From NCBI GenBank assembly GCA_913051905.1, contig CAJXBY010000103.1, positions 1 to 8,866 of the forward strand: a stretch of DNA of 8,866 nt, written 5' to 3'. Positions 1 to 7,817 of this stretch are shown here, one piece after another. The DNA comes from an uncultured Gammaproteobacteria bacterium (GTDB taxonomy: Bacteria > Pseudomonadota > Gammaproteobacteria > Arenicellales > UBA868). The number at the start of each line of letters is the position of its first letter. Within the stretch, counting starts at the first letter, position 1. The notes beneath the pieces were generated by a model that was not told the origin of the DNA, searched no databases, and saw only the letters and a program-made list of their open reading frames with translations. The position numbers and the translations under genes were made by a program.

Positions 1-656
1 TCCAGTTCGATGATCTCAGCCTCATCTGGAGCCTCTTTGACGGACACGGTCCAGCGCCAGATGGATTCAGCAGGCATGACCCAGGGATCTTCGAGCTCAC
101 CGCCCTCGTAGGAGATGTGTAGAAGATTGGCGTCCATGGAGTGGGAGAAACGATCCTCAACCGTCAGGCCGTGCTGATGAGCGTATGCAATTAGACTGTC
201 ACGCGAGCTAAGTTCCCATTCACGCCAGGGTGCGATTATTTTGATGCTGGGATTCAGTGCGTAGGCATTGAGCTCAAAGCGGACTTGGTCATTACCTTTG
301 CCCGTTGCACCGTGGGAGATCGCGTCTGCTCCCGTTGATTCAGCGATTTCAACCAGCCGTTTAGCGATTAAAGGCCTAGCAATAGAGGTGCCGAGCAGGT
401 ACTCGCCTTCATAAACCGCGTTGGCACGGAACATCGGGAAAATATAGTCATGTGCGAACTCTTCCCGAAGATCCTCGATAAATATCTCTGCAACTCCGAG
501 ACTGGCTGCCTTCTCTCGTGCGGGTTCGATTTCTTCCTGCTGACCAAGGTCAGCAGTGAACGTTACGACTTCACACTCGTACTGCTCTTGAAGCCACTTG
601 AGTATGATCGAGGTATCGAGCCCGCCGGAGTACGCGAGTACAGCTTTCTTGATCAT
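1..656 (-). CDS. argG: Argininosuccinate synthase, 5' part (cut by window edge)
   Basis: ArgG joins citrulline and aspartate in the ATP-dependent penultimate step of cytosolic arginine synthesis. About 218 N-terminal residues are visible of a family length near 400; the rest lies beyond base 1. Reading from the ATG at 654-656, the protein opens with a short lead and the ATP pyrophosphatase loop SGGLDTS at residues 10-16. It continues with FTADLGQ (33-39), the [13 protein letters not shown] block (87-99) and the [14 protein letters not shown] block (115-128), all hallmarks of argininosuccinate synthase. No strong Shine-Dalgarno is seen before the ATG, but the protein begins where the family normally begins. 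It has its own promoter in the gap after rpoH. No frameshift is seen in the visible part. The identification is very secure. Confidence 0.96.
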   Translation of the reverse strand, partial: MIKKAVLAYSGGLDTSIILKWLQEQYECEVVTFTADLGQQEEIEPAREKAASLGVAEIFIEDLREEFAHDYIFPMFRANAVYEGEYLLGTSIARPLIAKRLVEIAESTGADAISHGATGKGNDQVRFELNAYALNPSIKIIAPWREWELSSRDSLIAYAHQHGLTVEDRFSHSMDANLLHISYEGGELEDPWVMPAESIWRWTVSVKEAPDEAEIIEL

Positions 657-703
657 TTCGGTGGGGTCGGGCGCGAGGCCTGTACGGAAGAATCTTAAGA
701 GAA

Positions 704-720
704 AACGGAGCAAATCCGTT
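704..720 (-). promoter_or_regulatory. Hairpin in argG leader, attenuator-like
   Basis: Perfect inverted repeat AACGGA / TCCGTT with a 5 nt loop. In the argG transcript it lies just after the predicted start point and is followed by a loose U-rich run (TTCTCTT). It could be a weak intrinsic terminator or mRNA-stabilising hairpin in the leader. The stem is short (6 bp), so a chance occurrence is quite possible. Confidence 0.3.
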
Positions 721-734
721 CAGTGACAGCCATT

Positions 735-743
735 ATTATATCA
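735..743 (-). promoter_or_regulatory. Extended -10 promoter of argG
   Basis: Read on the minus strand, TGATATAAT combines a perfect TATAAT hexamer (735-740) with the TGn extension (741-743). No good -35 box is seen upstream, which is usual for extended -10 promoters. Transcription would start near 728, leaving a leader of about 72 nt before the argG ATG. It is the only convincing -10 in the rpoH-argG gap. Confidence 0.55.
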
Positions 744-768
744 GTAACGGAAATCGACTCCTTAAACG

Positions 769-819
769 AAAGCCCCCGTTGGGAGGCTTCGTGACTGAAT
801 GACACGTCGGGGCTTTTTT
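769..819 (-). terminator. Probable rpoH terminator (bidirectional form)
   Basis: Inverted repeat AAAGCCCC (769-776) / GGGGCTTT (809-816) directly after the rpoH stop codon, with a long loop of 32 nt. Read on the minus strand the stem is followed by TTTCGTTT, a modest U-tract. On the plus strand it is followed by six T. The position at the end of rpoH makes termination of rpoH the likely role. The long loop lowers confidence. Confidence 0.5.
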
Positions 820-1685
820 CAGCAACATTCAGTAACTGCGAGCTGCATCTGCTCCAACGCTCTTTTTTCGATCTGCCGGATGCGCTCTGCAGAGACCTTG
901 TATTTCTCCGCAAGCTCAGCCAAAGTCAGTTTTTCGGCGCTGTCATTCAGCCAGCGTACCTGAATGATGTCTCGACTGCGTTCGTCCAGAACAGAAAGTG
1001 CTTTGGCAAGCTGTGTCTGTTTCAGCCGGGCTTCGTCGGCGCGGGCAACCAGGACCCCCGGATCACTCCTGAAGTCGGCAAGCATCTCGGCGGGAGCCAG
1101 TGCCCTTACGTCGTCATCATCGTCTGCATCAGCATCGAATGATACGTCCACCCCTGTCATGCGCATCTCCATCTCGCGGACAGTACCTGAATCTACACCC
1201 AACTCATCGGCCATCACGTCGACTTCGTCCTGCTTCATCCAGCCAAGACGGCGTCTGTTCTTCCGCAGATTGAAAAACAGCTTCCGCTGGGCTTTAGTCG
1301 TTGCGACCTTGACCATTCGCCAGTTGCGAACGACATACTCATAGATCTCTGCCTTGATCCAATGGACGGCGAAAGACACCAGACGAACATCGCGCTCGTG
1401 ATCGAAACGTTTTACAGCCTTCATTAGACCCACGTTGCCTTCTTGGATTAGGTCGGCGAGCGGCAGGCCATAGCCGGTAAACCCTCGGGCAATGGAAGCC
1501 ACGTACCGCAAGTGAGAATAAACCAGCGCTCGTGCGGCCTCGAGATCCTCCGTCTCGTTGTAGCGGCGGGCTAGTTCTTTTTCTTCAGTTTCCGACAGAA
1601 CCGGTGCGGCGTTGATGGCCTGCAGATAGCGGGTGAGACCCTGCGCGGGACCGAGTTCCAGTGCAATCGGTAACGTCTGGCTCAT
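819..1685 (-). CDS. rpoH: RNA polymerase heat-shock sigma factor sigma-32
   Basis: Alternative sigma factor that directs RNA polymerase to heat-shock promoters; 288 residues, close to the E. coli length of 284. Region 2 spans roughly residues 50-130: the core-binding block includes LPLADLIQEGNVGLMKAVKRFD (74-95) and the -10 recognition part includes FAVHWIKAEIYEYVVRNWR (105-123). The RpoH box QRKLFFNLR, specific to sigma-32 proteins and linked to core affinity and turnover, is intact at 133-141. An acidic linker rich in Asp (184-192) follows. Region 4 ends in a helix-turn-helix with KYKVSAERIRQIEKRAL (261-277). The ATG has GGAG five bases upstream. It follows ftsY but has its own promoter, which carries a perfect CIRCE operator. 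The C-terminus ends in two cysteines, unlike E. coli. Identification is very secure. Confidence 0.97.
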   Translation of the reverse strand: MSQTLPIALELGPAQGLTRYLQAINAAPVLSETEEKELARRYNETEDLEAARALVYSHLRYVASIARGFTGYGLPLADLIQEGNVGLMKAVKRFDHERDVRLVSFAVHWIKAEIYEYVVRNWRMVKVATTKAQRKLFFNLRKNRRRLGWMKQDEVDVMADELGVDSGTVREMEMRMTGVDVSFDADADDDDDVRALAPAEMLADFRSDPGVLVARADEARLKQTQLAKALSVLDERSRDIIQVRWLNDSAEKLTLAELAEKYKVSAERIRQIEKRALEQMQLAVTECC

Positions 1686-1714
1686 GATGTCTCCAATACG
1701 GTAAATGTACGCCT

Positions 1715-1744
1715 ATTTTAGCACTCTTTACAATAGAGTGCTAA
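1715..1744 (-). promoter_or_regulatory. Sigma70-type promoter of rpoH
   Basis: On the minus strand: TTAGCA at 1739-1744 as -35 (4 of 6 consensus matches), an 18 bp spacer, and TAAAAT at 1715-1720 as -10 (5 of 6). Transcription would begin near 1708, giving a leader of only about 22 nt. The region just upstream is extremely AT-rich and could act as an UP element. The CIRCE arms coincide with both hexamers, so a bound repressor would block polymerase directly. The promoter is inferred by eye and an upstream start cannot be excluded. Confidence 0.5.
1718..1744. promoter_or_regulatory. CIRCE element (HrcA operator) upstream of rpoH
   Basis: Perfect inverted repeat TTAGCACTC-N9-GAGTGCTAA, identical in both 9 bp arms and in spacer length to the canonical CIRCE consensus bound by the HrcA heat-shock repressor. 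It ends 32 bp before the rpoH ATG. CIRCE usually controls groESL or dnaK operons, so its place in front of rpoH is notable. hrcA is not in this window, so regulation is inferred from the site alone; the site itself is unambiguous. Confidence 0.93.
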
Positions 1745-1835
1745 TAATTCCTTAGTTCTGTCTTATATCATTTTTAATTATTTTTCATATATTTATCTGT
1801 ATTTTGTCACTAAACACTATATACAGCACCCTTCG
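1745..1835. other. AT-rich tract upstream of rpoH promoter
   Basis: Between ftsY and the rpoH promoter the sequence becomes strikingly AT-rich: only about 11 of 60 bases in 1741-1800 are G or C, with several T and A runs. No gene is seen in it. It may act as an UP element or a curved or nucleoid-protein-binding segment for rpoH transcription. It could also hold additional rpoH start sites, none of which I can define. Confidence 0.45.
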
Positions 1836-1859
1836 TCCCGCACTGAACTGTCTTTCCCC

Positions 1860-2795
1860 TCAGTGATCGCTACCGGCCACGGCAAGCGCAAACGCTTCCG
1901 CGTCGAAGACTCGGAGGTCGTCAATCCCCTCTCCAACGCCGATGAAGGAAATAGGCAGGCTGAATCTCTCTGTCACTGCAACCAGTATCCCCCCCCTTGC
2001 GGTGCCATCGAGTTTGGTCACACACAGTCCGTCAACCCTTACGGCCTTGGAAAATGCCTCAACCTGGGAAAGGGCATTCTGGCCTGTGGCGCCGTCCACA
2101 ACCAGCAACGTTTCATGGGGTGCCTCAGCATCGATTCTCCCGATTACTCGATGGAGTTTGCGCAACTGCTCCATCAGGTCCGTGTTGACATGCTGTCGAC
2201 CTGCCGAATCGATGATCAGCACATCCACAGAACTCGCGCGGGCTGCATTGAGTGCATCATGCGCAACGGCTGCGGCATCTGCGCCGTAGTCCTGCGCAAT
2301 AACCGGCACGCCCAATCTCTGTCCCCAGATACCAAGCTGCTCGATTGCTGCTGCCCGGTAGGTATCACAGGCTGCAAGCATGACGCTCATTCCCCGTTCT
2401 GTGAATCGGTTCGCGAGTTTGGCTGCTGTCGTCGTCTTACCAGCCCCGTTGACCCCCACCATCAACACCACCCAAGGTGACGCCACACGGTCGGCCAGGT
2501 CAAGCGGGCTGACAGCGGGGCGCAGAAGGTTAACCAGTTCCTCCTGTAGAAGAGACCGTAAATTTTCGGTGGGATTTACCTGCCCCTTTACGGCCTGTGT
2601 TCTCAACTTTTCAACGATGCGGGCACTGGCTTCTACTCCGATATCTGACATGATCAGATTATCTTCAAGTTCATCGAAATCTTGGTCGCTGGCAACAGCC
2701 TGCTTGCCTTTAAACAGACCTGATAGACCACCAGCAATGGCATCACGGGTCTTCTCCAAACGGGCAAACAGATCAAACTTTTCCTGCACTTCCAT
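1860..2795 (-). CDS. ftsY: Signal recognition particle receptor FtsY
   Basis: FtsY is the membrane-associated SRP receptor GTPase that docks Ffh-ribosome complexes at the translocon. The 311 residues comprise an N domain (about 5-95) and a complete G domain. Seen are the P-loop GVNGAGKT (114-121), DTYRAAA (144-150), the G3 motif as DSAGR (196-200; DTAGR is usual), TKLDGTARGG (260-269) and GVGEGIDDLRVFDAEAF (286-302). The long acidic A domain of E. coli FtsY (497 residues) is absent, which is common in short FtsY proteins. Membrane contact would then depend on the N-terminal helix around FARLEKTRDAIAGGL (10-24). CGGAG lies 8 bases before the ATG. It is divergent from rsmD and leads into rpoH, with no ftsE or ftsX between them. 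Identification is secure. Confidence 0.97.
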   Translation of the reverse strand: MEVQEKFDLFARLEKTRDAIAGGLSGLFKGKQAVASDQDFDELEDNLIMSDIGVEASARIVEKLRTQAVKGQVNPTENLRSLLQEELVNLLRPAVSPLDLADRVASPWVVLMVGVNGAGKTTTAAKLANRFTERGMSVMLAACDTYRAAAIEQLGIWGQRLGVPVIAQDYGADAAAVAHDALNAARASSVDVLIIDSAGRQHVNTDLMEQLRKLHRVIGRIDAEAPHETLLVVDGATGQNALSQVEAFSKAVRVDGLCVTKLDGTARGGILVAVTERFSLPISFIGVGEGIDDLRVFDAEAFALAVAGSDH

Positions 2796-2824
2796 CTTCG
2801 GTACTCCGGATACTTTCTACCTAC

Positions 2825-2847
2825 GATACGATAAGTAGTATCGTATC
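2825..2847. repeat. Perfect 9-5-9 inverted repeat between ftsY and rsmD
   Basis: GATACGATA (2825-2833) and TATCGTATC (2839-2847) are perfect inverted copies around a 5 bp spacer. The left arm also contains the tandem CGATACGATA. It overlaps the -10 and start point of the candidate ftsY promoter. It also overlaps TATCAT (2844-2849), a 5 of 6 match to a -10 for rsmD on the other strand. It could be an operator acting on both genes or simply a hairpin in the ftsY leader. No known regulator site is recognised. Confidence 0.6.
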
Positions 2848-2865
2848 ATTCGACCCAGCAGTTAA
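2837..2865 (-). promoter_or_regulatory. Candidate ftsY promoter
   Basis: On the minus strand: TTAACT (2860-2865) as -35 and GATACT (2837-2842) as -10, 17 bp apart, each matching consensus at 4 of 6 positions. The start would fall near 2830, inside the inverted repeat described separately, about 35 nt before the ATG. This is a moderate match only. Confidence 0.35.
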
Positions 2866-2880
2866 CGCCCATCCCCCCAC

Positions 2881-3471
2881 ATGACTACATCCCGCAGACA
2901 CCAGGCTAGTAACCGTGGCCGCTTACGTATCATCGGCGGTCGCTGGAAACGTCACACGCTGATTTTTACCGGGGGTCCAGACCTGCGTCCCACACCGGAT
3001 GCCGTTAGGGAGACACTGTTCAACTGGTTGGCCCCAGCAGTCCATCAGGCGCGCTGTCTTGATTTATTTGCCGGAAGCGGTGCACTGGGATTTGAAGCCG
3101 CGTCTCGAGGTGCGGCACGGGTCGTGATGGTTGATAACAACCGGCATTGTTGCAGCCAACTGAAAGAAAACCGCTCAAAGCTGGGCGCAGACCAGGTCCG
3201 AATCTACTGTGATGACGCATTACGTTGGCTAAAGAACTGCTCGGACGCCTTTGATATCATTTTTCTGGATCCTCCCTACCAGAGTCAACTGACCGCGACG
3301 TCGGCCGACCTCATCGATGCCGGCCAAATCGCACCCGGAGGGCTGGTTTACGTGGAAACCGGTACTGATAAACCGTTTAAGGTGCCGGGTCCTTGGCAAG
3401 AAATTCAGCGGCAGAAAGCGGGCGAGGTCTGTTACCAACTATACCGGACAAACCTGTATTCTTCAGATTAG
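2881..3471 (+). CDS. rsmD: 16S rRNA (guanine-966-N2)-methyltransferase RsmD
   Basis: RsmD methylates N2 of G966 in 16S rRNA using S-adenosylmethionine. The 196-residue protein matches the usual family length of about 190-200. The N-terminal signature RIIGGRWKR (16-24) and RPTPDAVRETLFNWL (36-50) are typical of RsmD. The SAM-binding glycine loop LDLFAGSGALG lies at 60-70. The catalytic DPPY motif of N-methyltransferases is at 130-133. The ATG has no visible Shine-Dalgarno (upstream is C-rich), so translation may depend on a short leader. No better in-frame start is seen, because the signature begins only 16 residues in. It is divergent from ftsY, a neighbourship common in gammaproteobacteria, and convergent with the HD-domain gene. 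Identification is secure. Confidence 0.95.
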   Translation: MTTSRRHQASNRGRLRIIGGRWKRHTLIFTGGPDLRPTPDAVRETLFNWLAPAVHQARCLDLFAGSGALGFEAASRGAARVVMVDNNRHCCSQLKENRSKLGADQVRIYCDDALRWLKNCSDAFDIIFLDPPYQSQLTATSADLIDAGQIAPGGLVYVETGTDKPFKVPGPWQEIQRQKAGEVCYQLYRTNLYSSD

Positions 3472-3503
3472 TCCACCGGACATGCATTGATTATGACTTG
3501 CCG

Positions 3504-4690
<1,187 letters not shown>

Positions 4691-4693
4691 TAG

Positions 4694-5620
<927 letters not shown>

Positions 5621-5625
5621 GCCCT

Positions 5626-6252
5626 CTAACCCACTGCCATTCTGGACATGAAACCGGGTGGGTCCAGGCTCCAGATATCAATCTCGTCATTGGCCTGCTT
5701 GTATGCCTGAAGGCACTCGGTGGAGAAACAGCCGCTCAGTTTGGCCTTGAGTGCCATGTTCACGTACTGATGTCCGACCAGCAGGACTACTCCCTTCGTC
5801 GACTGTAGGCATTCTACCAATGGGGTAACCCGTGTAACGACGTCAGCCATACTTTCTCCACCAGGGGGCGCCACCCGCATCAGTGAAGACCGCCACTCGT
5901 CGTAATGCCCACCCATGGAAGCTTTTACGTCGGATTCGTATCGGCCCTCGTAGTCGCCGAGATCAAGTTCAGCCAGAGTCGGTTCAATCTCGGGCTCAAT
6001 CTCACTACTGCTAAGTAGAATCTGCGCCGTATCCATCGCCCGTGTCAGCGGTGAAGAAAGTGCCCGGGTAAATTCGACTTGTTGGCGCTGCAGTGTCCGT
6101 TTCAGTGCCTCTGCCTGGCCACGGCCAGTGGCATTCAGCGGCACGTCGCTTCTGGATTGCCACCGACCCCGCAGATTCCAGTCGGTCTGCCCGTGCCTTG
6201 CGACATAAAGTACCATACCATCAGGATAAGGTAATCCACCCTGCGTGACCAC
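5626..6252 (-). CDS. Histidine phosphatase family protein (phosphoglycerate mutase-like)
   Basis: Cytosolic member of the histidine phosphatase superfamily, which works through a phosphohistidine intermediate. The catalytic RHGQT motif begins at R19 with H20 as nucleophile, followed by SSPLTRAMDTA (66-76), the acid-base region ELDLGDYEG (95-103) and the second catalytic histidine in GHQYVNMAL (160-168, H161). The substrate cannot be read from the sequence; relatives act on sugar phosphates, nucleotides or cobalamin precursors, and no such pathway is nearby. The start is unclear. The GTG at 6250-6252 is preceded by GAGGGG, while the internal ATG at 6214-6216 (MVLYVARHG) fits the usual N-terminus of the family better but has no close ribosome-binding site. 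It is the first gene of a two-gene unit with the glycosylase. Confidence 0.88.
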   Translation of the reverse strand: MVTQGGLPYPDGMVLYVARHGQTDWNLRGRWQSRSDVPLNATGRGQAEALKRTLQRQQVEFTRALSSPLTRAMDTAQILLSSSEIEPEIEPTLAELDLGDYEGRYESDVKASMGGHYDEWRSSLMRVAPPGGESMADVVTRVTPLVECLQSTKGVVLLVGHQYVNMALKAKLSGCFSTECLQAYKQANDEIDIWSLDPPGFMSRMAVG

Positions 6253-6368
6253 AGCCCCTCGTCTACAGAGACCACACGCGTTGCCCCCAACAGCAAACGC
6301 AGGGTTTCGTGAGTCGCCCCGGCCCGTAACTCGGTTGACCGGCGCGACTTTAGTTCTCGTGTCTAGAA

Positions 6369-6397
6369 TTGACAGTTCAGGGTTGAAACCCTAAGAT
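6369..6397 (+). promoter_or_regulatory. Near-consensus sigma70 promoter with inverted repeat in the spacer
   Basis: A perfect -35 TTGACA (6369-6374) is followed after exactly 17 bp by TAAGAT (6392-6397, 4 of 6 matches to -10). The predicted start is near 6404. Most of the spacer is the inverted repeat AGGGTT-GA-AACCCT (6379-6392), well placed for a repressor or a spacer-acting activator. There is no ORF directly downstream, only a folded segment and a terminator. Confidence 0.65.
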
Positions 6398-6403
6398 ATA
6401 TCT

Positions 6404-6482
6404 AGGATTTGTAGTGGATTACTTCTCAAAATCCTTCTCCTTTAATATTCGCCCGCCGCGCCCTCCGCGACGGGTTTTTTTT
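6404..6482 (+). ncRNA. Candidate small RNA, about 80 nt
   Basis: The stretch from the predicted start of the promoter at 6369-6397 to the end of a strong terminator is a self-contained transcription unit with no reading frame. Its 5' end folds into a stem AGGATTT (6404-6410) / AAATCCT (6429-6435), with an inner AGT / ACT stem and a GGATT loop. A single-stranded pyrimidine-rich linker follows, with CTTCTCCTTT complementary to Shine-Dalgarno sequences, and then the terminator hairpin with eight T. This is the layout of Hfq-type trans-acting regulatory RNAs. I do not recognise a known family. Alternatives are a leader peptide-free attenuator or an upstream terminated leader of the acyltransferase gene, 250 bp further on. 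Confidence 0.5.
6452..6482 (+). terminator. Strong intrinsic terminator
   Basis: GC-rich stem CCCG-c-CGCG / CGCG-a-CGGG with one internal mismatch and a 5 nt loop (CCCTC), directly followed by eight T (6475-6482). This is the clearest rho-independent terminator in the window. It points rightward although no protein gene precedes it on that strand. Confidence 0.88.
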
Positions 6483-6653
6483 GCTAATGGCACGCGTCCC
6501 GCCCGATGAACCCGTAAACGCCGACGCGAGAAGCGTCAGGTCTACGTCAAAAATTGAGAGGAATGACTGCCGGGCTGTGCCGACCTATGGGCGATGCCAC
6601 AACCAGCCGGCCTAGACGCCCTGGTCAGGCTACCCTAGGGATTCAGCGACGAA

Positions 6654-6669
6654 AAGCGCTATAGCGCTT
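6654..6669. promoter_or_regulatory. Perfect 16 bp palindrome upstream of the acyltransferase gene, operator-like
   Basis: AAGCGCTATAGCGCTT is a perfect two-fold palindrome about 65 bp before the acyltransferase ATG. It abuts TAAAAT (6669-6674), a 5 of 6 match to a -10 box, though the corresponding -35 is poor. Spacing and symmetry fit the operator of a dimeric repressor. I do not recognise a specific regulator. Confidence 0.5.
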
Positions 6670-6733
6670 AAAATCCGGCGCACCGGACCCTTGGTCGACG
6701 GAATTTTGTCACTACACAAAGTCGAGACCCATC

Positions 6734-7747
6734 ATGCCAGACAGCAACAGTTCAACCCGAGACGGCAAGCGATTCGCTCTTTTTCTTTTTCCGGGGCAGG
6801 GTTCACAGTACCGTGGTATGGGTCAGGACCTTTACGAGGCCCATGCCTGTGTCAGAGCGGTCTACGAAGAAGCCGGCGATGTGCTCGGCTATGACATGGC
6901 TGAATTATCGTTCCATGACCCGAATGATCAAATCCACCTGACCCGCTACACGCAACCGGCACTACTGACCCACTCGATCGCCTGTCTAAGAGCTTATGAA
7001 GACCAGGGTGACCAGCATCTCGTCCCTCAATCAAGCGCGGGCCACAGTCTGGGCGAGTACTGTGCGCTAGTGACGTCAGGAGCCCTGGAATTCCGTACGG
7101 CGCTGTCCCTGGTCAGCCGCCGGGGAGAACTGATGGGTCAGTACGGTGAAGGAGAGATGGAAGCGCTGCCCCTGGAAGTCGAGGAAGCAGCGCAGCTTGC
7201 CCAGAAACACCTGTGCAGTGTCGCCGCCTGCAACCTGCCTGATCAGACTGTGGTTGGCGGCCGGCCCGAAGACCTCGACGCCCTTGTTGCCGAACTCACC
7301 GCGCGGTACCCCAAAAAACGGTCGGCCAGGCTCAAGACTGAGGGTGCATTTCACACCTATTACATGGTGGAGGCAGCCCGCCATTTCCGCGGGGTCCTTG
7401 ACGAGGCAGAAATCCATTCGCCGGACATTCAGGTCCTGTCAAATTACACCGGCACGTTTCACGATTCGGATAGTCACACCATCAAATCGTGTCTCTTCTG
7501 GCAGTTGTTCAACCCCGTGCTTTGGAACAACAATCTGATAGCTGCTGCAGACAGCGGTATTGATACGATCGTTGAGTTTGGAGGCGGAATCGGCCGCGGC
7601 GAAACACCGGCCGAGAAAAAACCCAATCTCGCGGGCATCGTCAAAAAAACCTTCAGGCGGGCTACTCATCCGCCGGCCTACCACGCCGTAATCAATTCTG
7701 AAACACTGACTGAAACGCTTGAAGCACTGTCCGGTTACAAAGAGTAG
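6734..7747 (+). CDS. Stand-alone FabD-like acyltransferase (malonyl-CoA:ACP transacylase family)
   Basis: A 337-residue acyltransferase of the FabD family, which moves malonyl or another acyl group from CoA to an acyl carrier protein via an acyl-serine. The oxyanion-loop motif FPGQGSQ is at 19-25. The nucleophile elbow GHSLGEY is at 103-109 with catalytic S105. R130 in SRRGELM is the arginine that binds a carboxylated substrate, and AFHT at 205-208 carries the catalytic H207. R130 and the AFH motif favour malonyl. The C-terminal part departs from FabD: GGGIGRGETPAEKKPN (283-298) takes the place of the usual short glycine block. No ACP, ketosynthase or other fatty-acid gene is nearby, so it is probably not the housekeeping fabD. 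GAGA upstream is a weak ribosome-binding site. Enzyme family is secure; pathway unknown. Confidence 0.88.
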   Translation: MPDSNSSTRDGKRFALFLFPGQGSQYRGMGQDLYEAHACVRAVYEEAGDVLGYDMAELSFHDPNDQIHLTRYTQPALLTHSIACLRAYEDQGDQHLVPQSSAGHSLGEYCALVTSGALEFRTALSLVSRRGELMGQYGEGEMEALPLEVEEAAQLAQKHLCSVAACNLPDQTVVGGRPEDLDALVAELTARYPKKRSARLKTEGAFHTYYMVEAARHFRGVLDEAEIHSPDIQVLSNYTGTFHDSDSHTIKSCLFWQLFNPVLWNNNLIAAADSGIDTIVEFGGGIGRGETPAEKKPNLAGIVKKTFRRATHPPAYHAVINSETLTETLEALSGYKE

Positions 7748-7796
7748 CGGGCTGACTCAACGGAGACCGGGACCAGTAGCCGGGATCTAACCTCCG

Positions 7797-7815
7797 GTCG
7801 TGTGGAACACACGAC
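7797..7815. terminator. Hairpin between convergent genes
   Basis: Perfect 8 bp stem GTCGTGTG / CACACGAC with loop GAA, in the 70 bp gap between the acyltransferase and transporter stop codons. There is no T-tract on either side, so it is not a classical intrinsic terminator. It may stabilise 3' ends of both transcripts. Confidence 0.4.
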
Positions 7816-7817
7816 GT

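Larger units (their letters stand above)
6253..6733. other. 481 bp region without a convincing protein gene
   Basis: This gap lies between the divergent phosphatase and acyltransferase genes. 6253-6368 should hold the phosphatase promoter, but none stands out. 6369-6482 holds a strong promoter, a folded segment and a terminator, listed separately as a candidate small RNA gene. In 6483-6653 I see only a short GACGC / GCGTC hairpin (6523-6537) and no supported ORF. 6654-6733 holds a 16 bp palindrome and the leader of the acyltransferase gene. Confidence 0.7.

Noticed and set aside
964..1344. 126-residue plus-strand ORF opposite rpoH
   Set aside because: Ser/Arg/Thr-rich shadow of the conserved rpoH frame with no domain.
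1841..1865. CACTGA / TCAGTG inverted repeat at the end of ftsY as a terminator
   Set aside because: Only 6 bp with a 13 nt loop, overlapping the stop codon and without a following T-tract.
1863..2480. 205-residue plus-strand ORF opposite ftsY
   Set aside because: Complementary shadow of the ftsY GTPase domain; low-complexity Cys/His-rich translation and no ribosome-binding site.
6404..6482. CsrA-sponge RNA (RsmY/RsmZ type)
   Set aside because: Only two GGA motifs, one in a loop and one in a stem, and no GacA-type upstream box; too few for a sponge RNA.
6563..6664. Small ORF of 33 codons starting MTAGLCRPMGD after GAGAGG
   Set aside because: GAGAGG is only one base from the ATG, the composition is rich in Arg, Thr and Pro without recognisable features, and the frame runs into the palindrome. 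No coding support.
6253..6733. tRNA or known structured RNA in the large gap
   Set aside because: No cloverleaf, T-loop motif or CCA end was found by eye on either strand.
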